64,000 bases of DNA from Clostridiales bacterium (GCA_022791685.1 JAAVZO010000008.1:62001-126000); one strand, 5' to 3'. Positions 44,607-54,003 are shown, counted from the first letter of the stretch. Notes: a model not told the origin generated them from the sequence alone. Numbers and translations: made by a program.

Positions 44607-46325
44607 ATGCTTACAATAAAAAAACATATCTCCGAGTGTCTGTATAATAAATATGCAGTGCTCTGTGCAGATCCTGAGCTTACCGCTGAGGACTTCGCCG
44701 GATTTCTTGAATACCCGCCTGATGAAAAGCTCGGCGACCTTGCGTTCCCTTGCTTTAAGCTCAGCCGCGCACTGCGCATGGCTCCGCCTGCCATCGCGGC
44801 AAAATTAGCTGATGGACTCGCTGATGATATTATCGGCAAGGCTGAAGTGGTCGGCGGATATATAAACTTCTATATTTCACCCGAATACCTCGCTGGAAAG
44901 CTCATGCCCGATATCCTCGAGCGCGGCGAAAGCTACGGCTCGTTTGATTTCGGAAAAGGCAAAACTGTCGTGCTCGACTATTCATCGCCTAACGTAGCAA
45001 AGCCATTCCATATCGGACACCTCGGTACTACCGTTATCGGTCACTCACTGAAAAAGCTTCACCAATTCGCCGGATATGACTGCGTTGGTGTAAACTATCT
45101 CGGTGACTGGGGAACTCAGTTCGGCAAGCTTATTGTCGCTTACCGCAAATGGGGCAGCCGCGAGCAGGTCGAGAAGGTCGGTATCGACGAACTGGTCTCG
45201 CTGTACGTAAAATTCCACGCTGAAGCAGAGAAGGACCCATCGCTCGACGATGAGGCACGCGCTGAATTTACTAAGCTCGAGCATCACGACGAAGAGAATA
45301 CCAATCTTTGGAAGTGGTTCATCCAGCTTAGCCTCGACGAGTACTCAAAGACATATAAGCAGCTTGGCATTACTTTTGAAAGCTACAATGGCGAAAGCTT
45401 TGCGGCGCAGAGAACTGATGACGTTATAAAAGAGCTCAACGAAAAGGATATGCTGCGAGTTGACGATGGTGCATCGCTTGTCGACCTCGAAAAATATGAT
45501 ATGCCGCCATTCCTTATCCTTAAAAAGGACGGTTCGACTCTCTATTCAGCCCGCGATATTGCAACAGCGATTTATAGAAAGAACACCTACGATTTCGACA
45601 AATCCATCTATGTAACGTCAGCCGGTCAGAGCCTGCATTTTGCGCAGCTCTTTAAGGTAGTTGAGATGATGGGCTATGATTGGGCTAAGCAGATGATCCA
45701 CGTGCCGTATGGAACGGTTTCTATCAATGGTGCAAAGCTTGCAACACGTACCGGAAATGTAATTCTTCTGCGCGACCTGTTTGCTGAGTCCATCGAAAAG
45801 GTCTCGAAGATTATTGAAGAAAAGAATTCTGCTCTCGAAAATCGTGATGAGGTCGCAGAAGCAGTCGGCGTTGGCGCGATAATCTTCTACTATCTCTCGA
45901 ACAGCCGTATCAAGGATATCAACTTCATACTCGAAGACGCGCTCAATTTCGACGGCAATACCGGACCGTATGCACAGTATACCTATGCGCGTACCTGCTC
46001 GATCATATCGAAGGCTGGCGGTGTACCGGATGTCAAGCCGAGTGGAGCTGATGTTACAGACCCGAGCGAGGCTGCACTTTTGAAGACTCTCTCGATCTAT
46101 CCTGAAAAGGTACTGAACGCTATCGACGAGCTCGAGCCGTCGGTCATCACGCGCTACATTCTCGATGTATGCGCAGCATTCAACCGTTTCTACCACGAGT
46201 GTCAGATAGTCACTGCGGATTCGCCTAAGGTCCGCGATTTCCGTGTGGCGCTCACAGCATGCACACGCAGCGTGATCGGAAGCGCATTCGAGCTCATCTG
46301 TATGCGCAAAACTGAGAAGATATAA
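44607..46325 (+). CDS. argS: Arginyl-tRNA synthetase
   Basis: Class I synthetase that charges tRNA-Arg. N-terminal Add-1 domain (residues 1-100), HIGH motif FHIGHLG at 134-140, NYLGDWGTQFGKLI near 155 and the anticodon-binding DALRA domain at the end (GPYAQYTYARTCSI near 455, typical of ArgRS). ATG at 44607 follows GAAAGGA; the track start at 44484 begins before the promoter. 572 residues. Followed by yebC after 35 bases. Confidence 0.97.
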   Translation: MLTIKKHISECLYNKYAVLCADPELTAEDFAGFLEYPPDEKLGDLAFPCFKLSRALRMAPPAIAAKLADGLADDIIGKAEVVGGYINFYISPEYLAGKLMPDILERGESYGSFDFGKGKTVVLDYSSPNVAKPFHIGHLGTTVIGHSLKKLHQFAGYDCVGVNYLGDWGTQFGKLIVAYRKWGSREQVEKVGIDELVSLYVKFHAEAEKDPSLDDEARAEFTKLEHHDEENTNLWKWFIQLSLDEYSKTYKQLGITFESYNGESFAAQRTDDVIKELNEKDMLRVDDGASLVDLEKYDMPPFLILKKDGSTLYSARDIATAIYRKNTYDFDKSIYVTSAGQSLHFAQLFKVVEMMGYDWAKQMIHVPYGTVSINGAKLATRTGNVILLRDLFAESIEKVSKIIEEKNSALENRDEVAEAVGVGAIIFYYLSNSRIKDINFILEDALNFDGNTGPYAQYTYARTCSIISKAGGVPDVKPSGADVTDPSEAALLKTLSIYPEKVLNAIDELEPSVITRYILDVCAAFNRFYHECQIVTADSPKVRDFRVALTACTRSVIGSAFELICMRKTEKI

Positions 46326-46360
46326 GTATAAACAAATTCGCATAAACAAGGAGTATAACC

Positions 46361-47095
46361 ATGTCAGGACATAGTAAATGGAAAAACATAATGCACAAGA
46401 AGGAGAAGACCGACGCTCAGCGTGCCAAGATTTTCACCAAGATCGGTAAGGAAATGGCTGTTGCTGTCAAAGAAGGCGGCGCTGACCCAGTCTCAAACTC
46501 TAAGCTCGCTGCTCTTATTGCCAAAGCTAAAGCTAATAACGTGCCGAACGATAATATCGACCGCATTATTAAGAAGGCTTCGAGCGCTGACAGCGCCGAT
46601 TATGAGGAGATAGTATACGAGGGATACGGTCCTTGCGGAGTTGCTGTCATCGTTGAGACAACGACCGATAACCGCAACCGTACCGCTTCCGACGTTCGCC
46701 ACTATTTCGACAAGTTCGGCGGCAATCTCGGAACTACAGGCTGCGTAAGCTTTATGTTCACCGAAAAGGGAGTTATCGTTATCGAAAACGATGGCAAGAT
46801 TGACGAGGAAAAGCTGATGGAGGATGCACTCGAAGCTGGTGCAGCTGATTTCTCTGCTGATGAGGGAATCTTCGAAATTTCTACCGAGTCGAGTGACCTT
46901 GAAGCTGTTCGTGCAGCGCTCGCTGATAAAGGCTACGCTATCGCGTCCGCTGACACCGACAAGGTTCCGTCTTCGTATGTATCGCTTACTGGTGAGGACG
47001 ATATCAAGCACATGACCCTGCTGCTTGAAAATCTTGAGGACAACGACGATGTTATCGAGGTTTATCACAACTGGGAAAATATGCCTGAGGACTGA
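46361..47095 (+). CDS. yebC: YebC/PmpR family protein
   Basis: Conserved protein of 244 residues starting MSGHSKWKNIMHKK, the family signature, with NNVPNDNIDRIIKKA near 65 and YEGYGPCGVAVIVE near 88. YebC proteins were named as transcription regulators and some now are known to relieve ribosome stalling at proline stretches. Which applies here is not clear. Probably co-transcribed with argS. Confidence 0.95.
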   Translation: MSGHSKWKNIMHKKEKTDAQRAKIFTKIGKEMAVAVKEGGADPVSNSKLAALIAKAKANNVPNDNIDRIIKKASSADSADYEEIVYEGYGPCGVAVIVETTTDNRNRTASDVRHYFDKFGGNLGTTGCVSFMFTEKGVIVIENDGKIDEEKLMEDALEAGAADFSADEGIFEISTESSDLEAVRAALADKGYAIASADTDKVPSSYVSLTGEDDIKHMTLLLENLEDNDDVIEVYHNWENMPED

Positions 47096-47115
47096 TTTTA
47101 TCTAAGATACCTATT

Positions 47116-47157
47116 AAAAAACCGCTGCCGGATCTCTCCGACAGCGGTAATTTTTTT
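47116..47157. terminator. Bidirectional terminator between yebC and a binding lipoprotein
   Basis: ACCGCTGCCGGA pairs with TCCGACAGCGGT (one bulge), with A run and T run on the two sides. Confidence 0.85.
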
Positions 47158-48682
47158 AGCTTAATTCGTTGTACTTTGTCATTATTTCGGTAAGAGATGC
47201 ATTAAGAGCAGCTTCTCTTTCAGCAACGGTAGAAGCAAAGTTGTCGCAGTACTTCGAATCGTTTATCATGTCACGGATCATCTGCATCCATGTACCAAGG
47301 TCAATGCCGTAAACATACGAAACATCAAGGTAGATATTGTCAACAATGATATCGAGCATACGTGCAGTCAGGTCATCGCGCGAATACTTGACCTTAAGCG
47401 CAGTCTCAAAGTATGCCGGTACTACGCTGCGATAGCTTTCTGCGTTCATTGCTTCGAGGAATGCAGCTGCGCAGTCCGGGATCTGACAGGTCTTCGGAAT
47501 TGCGAAGATTGAGAATCCGTCGTGAGTATAGCCTGTATATTCACTCTGAGATTCATCGAGCTTAGGCATAGGAAGGATACCGTAGTTTGCTTCCATATCT
47601 CTGAGGTAATCTACGCCGCCGAGCATCCAGTGGGTGAAGAGTGCAGTTCCGGCATACAGAGGCTTCATAAGCTTTGCTTCGTTATAGCCTCCGCGGAAGG
47701 TCACGCTCTCGTCATAGATCAGCTTCTTCAGCTGTTCTGCAAACTTTACAGTGCGGTCGTTGAGCATAGAGAACTTGTAGCCGTTTCCGGTATCTTCAAT
47801 GATTCTCGGCATGATTCCGCCGAAGAATCCGTCGCCTGCGAGGGTATCCTGAATGTAGAAGCCGTAGAAGTCGTCTTCATCTGCCTTGGTGTTTCCGTTC
47901 AGGTCCTTGTAAAGTCCGCTGGCATATTTGTTAAGTGCGTCAAATGTCCACTTTCCGTCTTCAACTACTTCATAAAGATTTACGTCGTCGTAGATCTCAG
48001 CGAAGAGGTCGCTGTTGAAGAACATTGCATATGCGCCCGAGATCATGGTCAGCGAGAGCTCACCGGCTGCGGCGAATATCTTTCCATCAATTGCGGAGAG
48101 TTCCATATATGACTGATTCCACCACGGCTTCGAGAAATCGAGGTAGTCGAGCTTGGACATATCCATGTAAAGTCCCTCAAGTACAGAGGACATGGTCCAT
48201 GTCATGTGGTCGGAAACCAAGTCGAAGTCATCAGACTGAGCGAGCACCGAAGTACGGATCTGCGCGGTGTTCTCAGCATGGCGGGTCTTAGTAGTGTTGA
48301 TCACGGTCATCTTAACATTAAGACGATCCTGAATTTTGCTGTTACGCTTGTAGACAGCGTCATTGATGATATCGCCATTCTCACTCTCAGCATTGAATTC
48401 CTGATAAGTGTCGTTATCGCCTGCACGGGTAAGAATGCGGATCTCCTGACCTTCAAAATTGAGATCTGGGAGACTGTCTTCTGCATTATCACGAGTGATC
48501 TCGATAGGCTGTGTATCTACCGTATCGTTCTGAGAATCGGTCGCGTCCGAAGTGTTATCGGGAGTGTTTGTCGGATTATTACCGCAAGCGCTTGTTGCAA
48601 TAATCGAAGACAGAAGAAGAAGTGCGAGTGCAGCCGAAGATATACGGCTGGCTTTTTTGCCATGGTTAAAATTCTTTTCCAT
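47156..48682 (-). CDS. Extracellular solute-binding lipoprotein (ABC sugar-type), orphan
   Basis: Lipoprotein of 508 residues. Signal peptide with lipobox T-S-A-C, Cys33, and an Asn/Asp/Thr linker. Shares SENGDIINDAVYKRN and DGKWTFDALNKYASGLYKDLNGN with the lipoprotein at 1287, to which it looks closest (LDFSKPWWNQS versus LDFDKPWWNKS). Start chosen at 48682 because AAAGGAATATACAC precedes it. No permease genes near. Strong consensus promoter suggests high expression. Confidence 0.82.
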   Translation of the reverse strand: MEKNFNHGKKASRISSAALALLLLSSIIATSACGNNPTNTPDNTSDATDSQNDTVDTQPIEITRDNAEDSLPDLNFEGQEIRILTRAGDNDTYQEFNAESENGDIINDAVYKRNSKIQDRLNVKMTVINTTKTRHAENTAQIRTSVLAQSDDFDLVSDHMTWTMSSVLEGLYMDMSKLDYLDFSKPWWNQSYMELSAIDGKIFAAAGELSLTMISGAYAMFFNSDLFAEIYDDVNLYEVVEDGKWTFDALNKYASGLYKDLNGNTKADEDDFYGFYIQDTLAGDGFFGGIMPRIIEDTGNGYKFSMLNDRTVKFAEQLKKLIYDESVTFRGGYNEAKLMKPLYAGTALFTHWMLGGVDYLRDMEANYGILPMPKLDESQSEYTGYTHDGFSIFAIPKTCQIPDCAAAFLEAMNAESYRSVVPAYFETALKVKYSRDDLTARMLDIIVDNIYLDVSYVYGIDLGTWMQMIRDMINDSKYCDNFASTVAEREAALNASLTEIMTKYNELS

Positions 48683-48731
48683 GTGTATATTCCTTTCTTT
48701 ATTGCTCTGTGCTGTGAGCAACATTCAAATT

Positions 48732-48760
48732 ATTATATCACTATTTATTTAAAATGTCAA
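48732..48760 (-). promoter_or_regulatory. Consensus promoter of the lipoprotein at 48682
   Basis: On the minus strand TTGACA, 17 bases, TATAAT, full match. Confidence 0.78.
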
Positions 48761-48822
48761 TCTGATAAACATAAAAATATTGACTAACACATAAAATTAA
48801 CCGTTTTTTCATGTAAAGTTAA

Positions 48823-48855
48823 AGCAGCCGTACCAGCTTATTCGGTACGACTGCT
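48823..48855 (-). terminator. Terminator after the CotF-like gene
   Basis: AGCAGTCGTACC and GGTACGGCTGCT (one wobble) on the minus strand, followed by TTAACTTT. Confidence 0.75.
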
Positions 48856-48871
48856 ACTTATGCCTGTGGTT

Positions 48872-49321
48872 TTAGCAGTACATATTGTTTGTGCTCATAT
48901 AATCATAGAGTGATTTTCCGTGACCCTGCTCCTGCTTTTGGATCTGATTAAGCATATTGCGTGCTTCCTCGGTCTTGAATTCGAAAATGCAGGTGTCGTA
49001 GAGAGCGGAAACGTGCTTCTCGGTCGAGAGGAGGTCGTAGCAGAGATAGGAGTCCTGCTTCTTCTGCTCGCTGTCCGAGGTGTAGGTCGCACTGAAGGTA
49101 GGCTGATTGCCGGACGACGACTCGATGGTCGGAACAGTGCCATTCATCATTTGAGAGATGATGTCATAGTGCTTCTGCTCAGCCTGTGCGATCTGAGAGA
49201 AGAGGTTCTTCAACTGAGTGTCATTCGCCTGCGACGAGTACTTAGTGTACTTTTCAACGCAGAGCTGTTCTCCGTTCTTTAAGTCCTTTAAGAGATCGGT
49301 TTCCTTCTGATCAAGCTGCAT
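48872..49321 (-). CDS. Spore coat CotF-like protein
   Basis: Protein of 149 residues, helical, ferritin-like, with two halves: DLLKDLKNGEQLCVEKYTKYSSQA at the start and LCYDLLSTEKHVSALYDTCIFEF in the second half. This resembles the Coat_F/ferritin-like proteins of the spore coat. Start at 49321 follows AAAGGAAG. Upstream GTATA, 18 bases, CATAATA resembles a forespore SigG promoter (weak evidence). Monocistronic. Confidence 0.75.
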   Translation of the reverse strand: MQLDQKETDLLKDLKNGEQLCVEKYTKYSSQANDTQLKNLFSQIAQAEQKHYDIISQMMNGTVPTIESSSGNQPTFSATYTSDSEQKKQDSYLCYDLLSTEKHVSALYDTCIFEFKTEEARNMLNQIQKQEQGHGKSLYDYMSTNNMYC

Positions 49322-49397
49322 AATATTGCTTCCTTTCAAAATTATATGGATTGACATCGATTGATGACAATCATATTATGCGCCTGATACTGGAATA

Positions 49398-51425
49398 TTA
49401 TACACGATATTTCAAAAATACATAGCTGCGCTTTTTCTCAAAGCGAACGCGTATCAACTTTTCATCGGAAGCGATTATCTCAAATCCACTGTTTGACTTA
49501 AGCGGCTCGAATTTTGCATTCGCTGGAAGCTTGATATTATATGTATATTCGCTTTCGTTTGACGATTCACGCAGCAGGATCAGATATCCGCTTGAGTAGT
49601 CGACTATCGCCTGAAATCCGGTAAAGCTGATCCCGTCCGGCTCTTCTCCGACCGGAAGTATCTCGGCTGAGTATAGCTTGTCGCGTTCGCGTTTCCATAC
49701 GGCGGTGATATCTGCGAGCTTACTTTGTTGTTCGGAATTCAAATGCTGCATTTCCATCCAGAATAGCGGATTCGACACCATCACCGACGCGAATAGCCAA
49801 TCGATATCGTAATTCACTGGTGCAAGCTCATCACCGGGTGCAGTGGCTTCATATTTATCAGCATTGCGCAGATTGTTGAGTATCTCAAACTGGAACTTGC
49901 GGGCAGGGAATAGCTCAGACAACATCCAGAGATTTTTCAGCGTCGCGTGCGGATAGTAGTTGACAAAGTCGGTATAGCGATTCTCAATGAAAATCGTGCC
50001 GATCTCCTTTTTCGGCAGATATCCAAGCCGCACTCCGGCGGTAATGTCGAGATTGAAGGTCAAGTCAACGCCGCTCTTTTCGCGTGCAAGAGTCAGAAAT
50101 TCACAGATGTGCTTTTCACCAAGCTTGTTTTTCAATGTCATTCCGTCGAGCTTGAACTGGCGTACACCGTATTCGCGGCTGAGCGCTGCAAGACGTTCAG
50201 CGTCACGTTCGAAATTGGCGTAATCGTTGTCGCCGTCGGCGCTGAACCAGAGCGCTAACTCAACGTTATCTGACATCAGCGGTGAAAGTCCGGACGGGAA
50301 CTTTTCAGGATTGACGTTCCAGAACTGCGGGTCTTCGCGGTAGAAGCCGCTCGACCATACCTTGCCTGCTTTCTTAGCAGAGTTCGCGGACAGTCCCTTC
50401 TGCCAGCCATCGTCTATCTGCATTATGTCTACTCCGAGCCGTTCAGCACATTCGCGCTCACGCAGCATGAAGCTTTCGCAAAGTGCAGCGTCACGGCTGC
50501 GGTCGCCCCATGTATTCGACATCGCAAACAGCCGACCAGAGCCAAGGCATACCTTTGAATAATGCCGCTTATACAGTCGCAGGGGATTGTTATATTTGTT
50601 CGCTACGCCGACCGTTGAGCCGTACAGTGTGAGTACCTCGCTGCTGCATAATTCGCCCTCAGTAAGTCCGCTTCCGCATAGATATACATATCCGCTATTG
50701 CGTGACCTTACACGCAGGTCAGCGCCGTTTCGTGCAAGCTGCGAGCTTATGCAGGGGGCTTCCTTGACGACTATCAACTGTTCGCCGTCTATATAATCGT
50801 CGAGCAGAAATATCGAACCGGAATATTGATTTTCCCTGTTGTCGTAAATCAGCTCGCGTGAGCGATGCACGTAGCAGTCGTTGCCGTCGGATTTGTCGGC
50901 GAGCGTTATCGTTTCGACTTTGAGGTGTGCTGGCGAAATGGTGAGACAGTCGATGGTGTCAGGCGCTGGCAGCTTGATTCCAGCTGCGGTAGTATCATGC
51001 GGCGCGTCCTGTTCGATTCCGTCGTCAGAGACAGCGGATTCATTAGCTGCGTTCGATTCGGAGCTCTGTGCATTTGATAGCGACAGAACAGAGAGGGTAG
51101 TTGTAATAAACGGCGAGTTGTCGTAGATCTCGAACAGCTGAATTAGCTTCATTTTTGCTGATTCGTAAGTAAGCTCGGAACACAAATGCTGTTCGGATAG
51201 TCCGCCGTTTTCGCATTCGTATTGCCGGAAGCTGACGCTGCCGCCGAATTCGAAGCCGCAGACGTTGAACATTGCGATATTGTTATCACCGTACCAGCGT
51301 TTACCTGTAATTTTATTGTCTATGTATTCGTTCACCGGATATCCGCCCGCGAGGTTTATGGAACGTTCGATATATTCGTTTCCGATTATGAGTCGGTTGT
51401 TTTCGTATTTACAATAGGAATTCAT
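49398..51425 (-). CDS. GH36-type alpha-galactosidase-like glycosidase
   Basis: Large cytoplasmic enzyme (675 residues, no signal). The catalytic barrel shows WGDRSRDAAL near 306, VDIMQIDDGWQKG near 335 and the nucleophile motif YGVRQFKLDGMT near 415 (K-x-D as in GH36/GH27). The acid/base candidate lies in FNLDITAGVRLGY near 455. The protein differs from common GH36 in its N-terminal domain, so galactose specificity is uncertain. Its ATG overlaps the end of the AraC regulator gene by four bases; the two form an operon and the regulator probably controls it. Confidence 0.78.
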   Translation of the reverse strand: MNSYCKYENNRLIIGNEYIERSINLAGGYPVNEYIDNKITGKRWYGDNNIAMFNVCGFEFGGSVSFRQYECENGGLSEQHLCSELTYESAKMKLIQLFEIYDNSPFITTTLSVLSLSNAQSSESNAANESAVSDDGIEQDAPHDTTAAGIKLPAPDTIDCLTISPAHLKVETITLADKSDGNDCYVHRSRELIYDNRENQYSGSIFLLDDYIDGEQLIVVKEAPCISSQLARNGADLRVRSRNSGYVYLCGSGLTEGELCSSEVLTLYGSTVGVANKYNNPLRLYKRHYSKVCLGSGRLFAMSNTWGDRSRDAALCESFMLRERECAERLGVDIMQIDDGWQKGLSANSAKKAGKVWSSGFYREDPQFWNVNPEKFPSGLSPLMSDNVELALWFSADGDNDYANFERDAERLAALSREYGVRQFKLDGMTLKNKLGEKHICEFLTLAREKSGVDLTFNLDITAGVRLGYLPKKEIGTIFIENRYTDFVNYYPHATLKNLWMLSELFPARKFQFEILNNLRNADKYEATAPGDELAPVNYDIDWLFASVMVSNPLFWMEMQHLNSEQQSKLADITAVWKRERDKLYSAEILPVGEEPDGISFTGFQAIVDYSSGYLILLRESSNESEYTYNIKLPANAKFEPLKSNSGFEIIASDEKLIRVRFEKKRSYVFLKYRV

Positions 51426-52300
51426 ATCTTAGATTCTCTTTCTGATTTATTATATGTATTAAGCTTTGCACACTTCATTTCGGACGGTGTGCAGTTATAC
51501 TCGTCGCGGAATGCACGCAGCATACTTCGCTGACTTTGAAATCCAGATTTTTCCTCTAATTCATTGAGCGTTATTTTGGGGTCTTCATATATAAGCCGCG
51601 CCATTTCGGTAGTTCGCAGTTTTTTGATATAATCAGTAATACTGATTTTCATTACCTGTCTGAATTGTGTTGACAGCTGCTGCGAATTGCAGATAAGCGT
51701 GCGAGATATATCGGATATCAGTATGTGATGTCGGAAATTATTCTGTATATATTCGATTGCCGCTGCAACGATGTCCGTCATAACTATATGTGGAGTCAGC
51801 TTTGATTTTGCTATTACAGTCAAGACTAACGCAGTGGCGACAAGCCGCATTTGCAGTGGAGGCATGTTATCTGGGAACATGTTATTGAATATCCCGCATC
51901 CCCAGTGCATATTAAAAATAAGCTGCATAAAACTGAACAAGGTTTTATTGTCATCGTCGGATATCGTGAGTGTATCGATATCGTAATTATCGAGTACGCT
52001 GCTGCATTCATAGAGCAGATTTCGAGAAATGCTTAAAACATAATATTGCCCCTCGGTTAGGGAATAAAGCGAGTGTACATAAAAGCTCGATATTATCAAT
52101 AAATTGTTAGGCTCGACTAAAATTTTATTTGAGCCTACCGATGCGCTTAGTTTGCCTTCGTGTACATATATAAATTCGAGACAGTTGTGAAAATGCGCGC
52201 CAATATTGACTTCTTTTTGACACCAAGCGGATATATGAGTTTCTTTGTCATGGGAGCTCTCATAGAAGCTTTCATATTGAGTTTCCATACTAATTACCAT
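51422..52300 (-). CDS. AraC family transcriptional regulator
   Basis: Regulator of 292 residues: an N-terminal cupin domain (WCQKEVNIGAHFHNCLEFIYVHEGKL near residue 27) that senses a sugar and a C-terminal double helix-turn-helix (ISDISRTLICNSQQLSTQFRQVMKISITDYIKKLR near 205, then FQSQRSMLRAFRDEYNCTPSEM). Likely controls the coupled GH36 gene and the divergent binding lipoprotein. The start has SD GGAGGT 21 bases upstream with a 7-bp hairpin between them. Confidence 0.9.
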   Translation of the reverse strand: MVISMETQYESFYESSHDKETHISAWCQKEVNIGAHFHNCLEFIYVHEGKLSASVGSNKILVEPNNLLIISSFYVHSLYSLTEGQYYVLSISRNLLYECSSVLDNYDIDTLTISDDDNKTLFSFMQLIFNMHWGCGIFNNMFPDNMPPLQMRLVATALVLTVIAKSKLTPHIVMTDIVAAAIEYIQNNFRHHILISDISRTLICNSQQLSTQFRQVMKISITDYIKKLRTTEMARLIYEDPKITLNELEEKSGFQSQRSMLRAFRDEYNCTPSEMKCAKLNTYNKSERESKI

Positions 52301-52301
52301 G

Positions 52302-52319
52302 ACTTCACGTTAGTGAAGT
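52302..52319 (-). promoter_or_regulatory. Hairpin/operator between SD and start codon of the AraC gene
   Basis: ACTTCAC-GTTA-GTGAAGT, a perfect 7-bp palindrome directly before the ATG at 52300 and after the GGAGGT ribosome site. In RNA it would fold away the long spacer; in DNA it could be an operator. Confidence 0.6.
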
Positions 52320-52371
52320 TTACCTCCGACTCTGATTTTTAAAAATGGCAGTTTCTTTTTGAGTTTTGCTA

Positions 52372-52400
52372 TTTTAATTATATCACAAATATGATAAAAT
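52372..52400 (+). promoter_or_regulatory. Promoter of the binding lipoprotein at 52443
   Basis: TTTTAA, 17 bases, TAAAAT. Overlaps fully with the promoter of the divergent AraC gene. Confidence 0.5.
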
Positions 52401-52405
52401 TACAA
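52377..52405 (-). promoter_or_regulatory. Promoter of the AraC/GH36 operon
   Basis: On the minus strand TTGTAA, 17 bases, TATAAT. Its -10 overlaps the -35 of the opposite promoter and the reverse. Confidence 0.6.
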
Positions 52406-52442
52406 GTAGAAAAAATCCCAATATTCACGGAGGAATATTAAA

Positions 52443-53879
52443 ATGAAAAAAGTTATTGCGATTTGTTTGCTGGCTTCAATGGCAGCGGCGATGTTAGCTT
52501 GCGGCGACACCGATAAGCCGACTGACGTTACAACCGAATCAACAGACTCTGAGTCGAGCGATGCTGCGGAAAGGGAATATCAATTTCCGCGCTACGACGG
52601 ATACGAGTTCACCGTGCTGAATGCCGGCGATGTTTACAGTATGCACGGTAATATTGACACCGAAGCTACCGGAGAGCTGCTCAGCGACACGATGTATAAC
52701 CGCTGCCGCACGTTGGAGGATAAGACCGGTATCAAGTTTATTGAGACAACAAAGCACGTTGACAGTGAGCTTGCCGATCATGCTATGCAGGTAATAATGG
52801 CTAACGAAGATCTGTATGATTTGTTTTTTGTACCGGCTCGAAGCGTTTATAGATTTGCAAGTGAAGGATGCCTGCATAATTTGCTTGATTATGATGAATT
52901 CAACTTTGACAAGTCGTGGTGGCTCAGCAACTACAACAGTAAAAGCACTATAAACGGCTCGCTTTATGCTGCGGCAAGCTATACGCAGCTGATGATAGTC
53001 GACTCTGTATGGGCAGTGTACTACAATGAAACAATGGGCGAAAATCTGAAGCTCGATACACCGTACCAGACAGTACTCGACGGCAAATGGACGCTCGATG
53101 TTATGAACACCTATATGGCGGCTGCGGCAAACCTTAACGGTGACAATGATTTCAAGTTCCGCGCTGATGGAAATGCTACATATGGAATTGCGCATGAAAA
53201 TCCACAGACATTTTTATCTGGAGCTGATGAGACATTTCTTGATAATGACAACGGCAAGCTTGTATTTACCGGTGGTTCAGAGCGTTTTTACGATGTGTTA
53301 TCAAAGCTTGTCAGCATATTTGATGAGAGTGATGGACGCTGGCAGTGGAATCGTGTCAAAGGCTCAGACGATGAACCCGGTCATGCTGTATACGCATTTG
53401 AGCACGAACGAGCACTTATGTCTATGATTGAGATAGCTAAGACTAACCGTATGCGTGACAAAAGCTATTCGTTTGGTATACTACCTCTACCAAAATATGA
53501 TGAATTACAGGAAAATTATGTAAGCACACCATTTTACGGTTTTCCTGCAATGTCAATCCCTGTAACGGTAAGCGACCCAGAGCGTTCGGCTGCAATTGGA
53601 GACGCGCTTGCATATCTGAGTTATGATATGGTATGGCCGGTATTCCGTCATACTACTCTTGAACAGAAAAATCTGCGAAATGAGGAATCTATTGAGATGA
53701 TGGACGTTATAATAAATTCTGTTGTTCCGGATTTAGTATACATATATAGCGAAGGCTGCATTAGTATGCGTGATAATATTCAGGCGTACATCAAGGATGG
53801 CAAGAGCGAATTTGCGTCACTTGTTGCTCAGTATGAGGAGCAGATAAAGACCGAGCTCGCCAAAATAAACGGAGACTGA
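52443..53879 (+). CDS. Extracellular solute-binding lipoprotein (ABC sugar-type)
   Basis: Lipoprotein of 478 residues. Signal with lipobox M-L-A-C (Cys20) and an acidic Thr/Ser linker. Shares DGKWTLDVMNTY and FDKSWWLSNYNSKSTINGSLYAAAS with the other lipoproteins here, though more distant (EATGELLSDTMYNRC in place of NGDVINDAVYERN). Divergent from the AraC/GH36 operon, so it probably captures the sugar handled there. Ribosome site GGAGGA. Confidence 0.82.
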   Translation: MKKVIAICLLASMAAAMLACGDTDKPTDVTTESTDSESSDAAEREYQFPRYDGYEFTVLNAGDVYSMHGNIDTEATGELLSDTMYNRCRTLEDKTGIKFIETTKHVDSELADHAMQVIMANEDLYDLFFVPARSVYRFASEGCLHNLLDYDEFNFDKSWWLSNYNSKSTINGSLYAAASYTQLMIVDSVWAVYYNETMGENLKLDTPYQTVLDGKWTLDVMNTYMAAAANLNGDNDFKFRADGNATYGIAHENPQTFLSGADETFLDNDNGKLVFTGGSERFYDVLSKLVSIFDESDGRWQWNRVKGSDDEPGHAVYAFEHERALMSMIEIAKTNRMRDKSYSFGILPLPKYDELQENYVSTPFYGFPAMSIPVTVSDPERSAAIGDALAYLSYDMVWPVFRHTTLEQKNLRNEESIEMMDVIINSVVPDLVYIYSEGCISMRDNIQAYIKDGKSEFASLVAQYEEQIKTELAKINGD

Positions 53880-53895
53880 TCTGGAGTAAATGAAT

Positions 53896-53937
53896 AAAGC
53901 TGCACCAAGTAACTGATTGCTTGGTGCAGCTTTACTG
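53896..53937 (+). terminator. Terminator of the lipoprotein gene
   Basis: AAAGCTGCACCAAG and CTTGGTGCAGCTTT, perfect 14-bp stem, then TACTGTTTG. Confidence 0.85.
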
Positions 53938-53951
53938 TTTGTTATAAAAAC

Positions 53952-53982
53952 TTTGCGCGCGTCAAAGCTGGCGCGCGCAAAA
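53952..53982 (-). terminator. Terminator of the Gfo/Idh gene
   Basis: On the minus strand TTTGCGCGCGCCAG and a complementary GACGCGCGCAAA stem followed by GTTTTTAT. Confidence 0.8.
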
Positions 53983-54003
53983 TATTCAATTAAAATACCG
54001 AGA

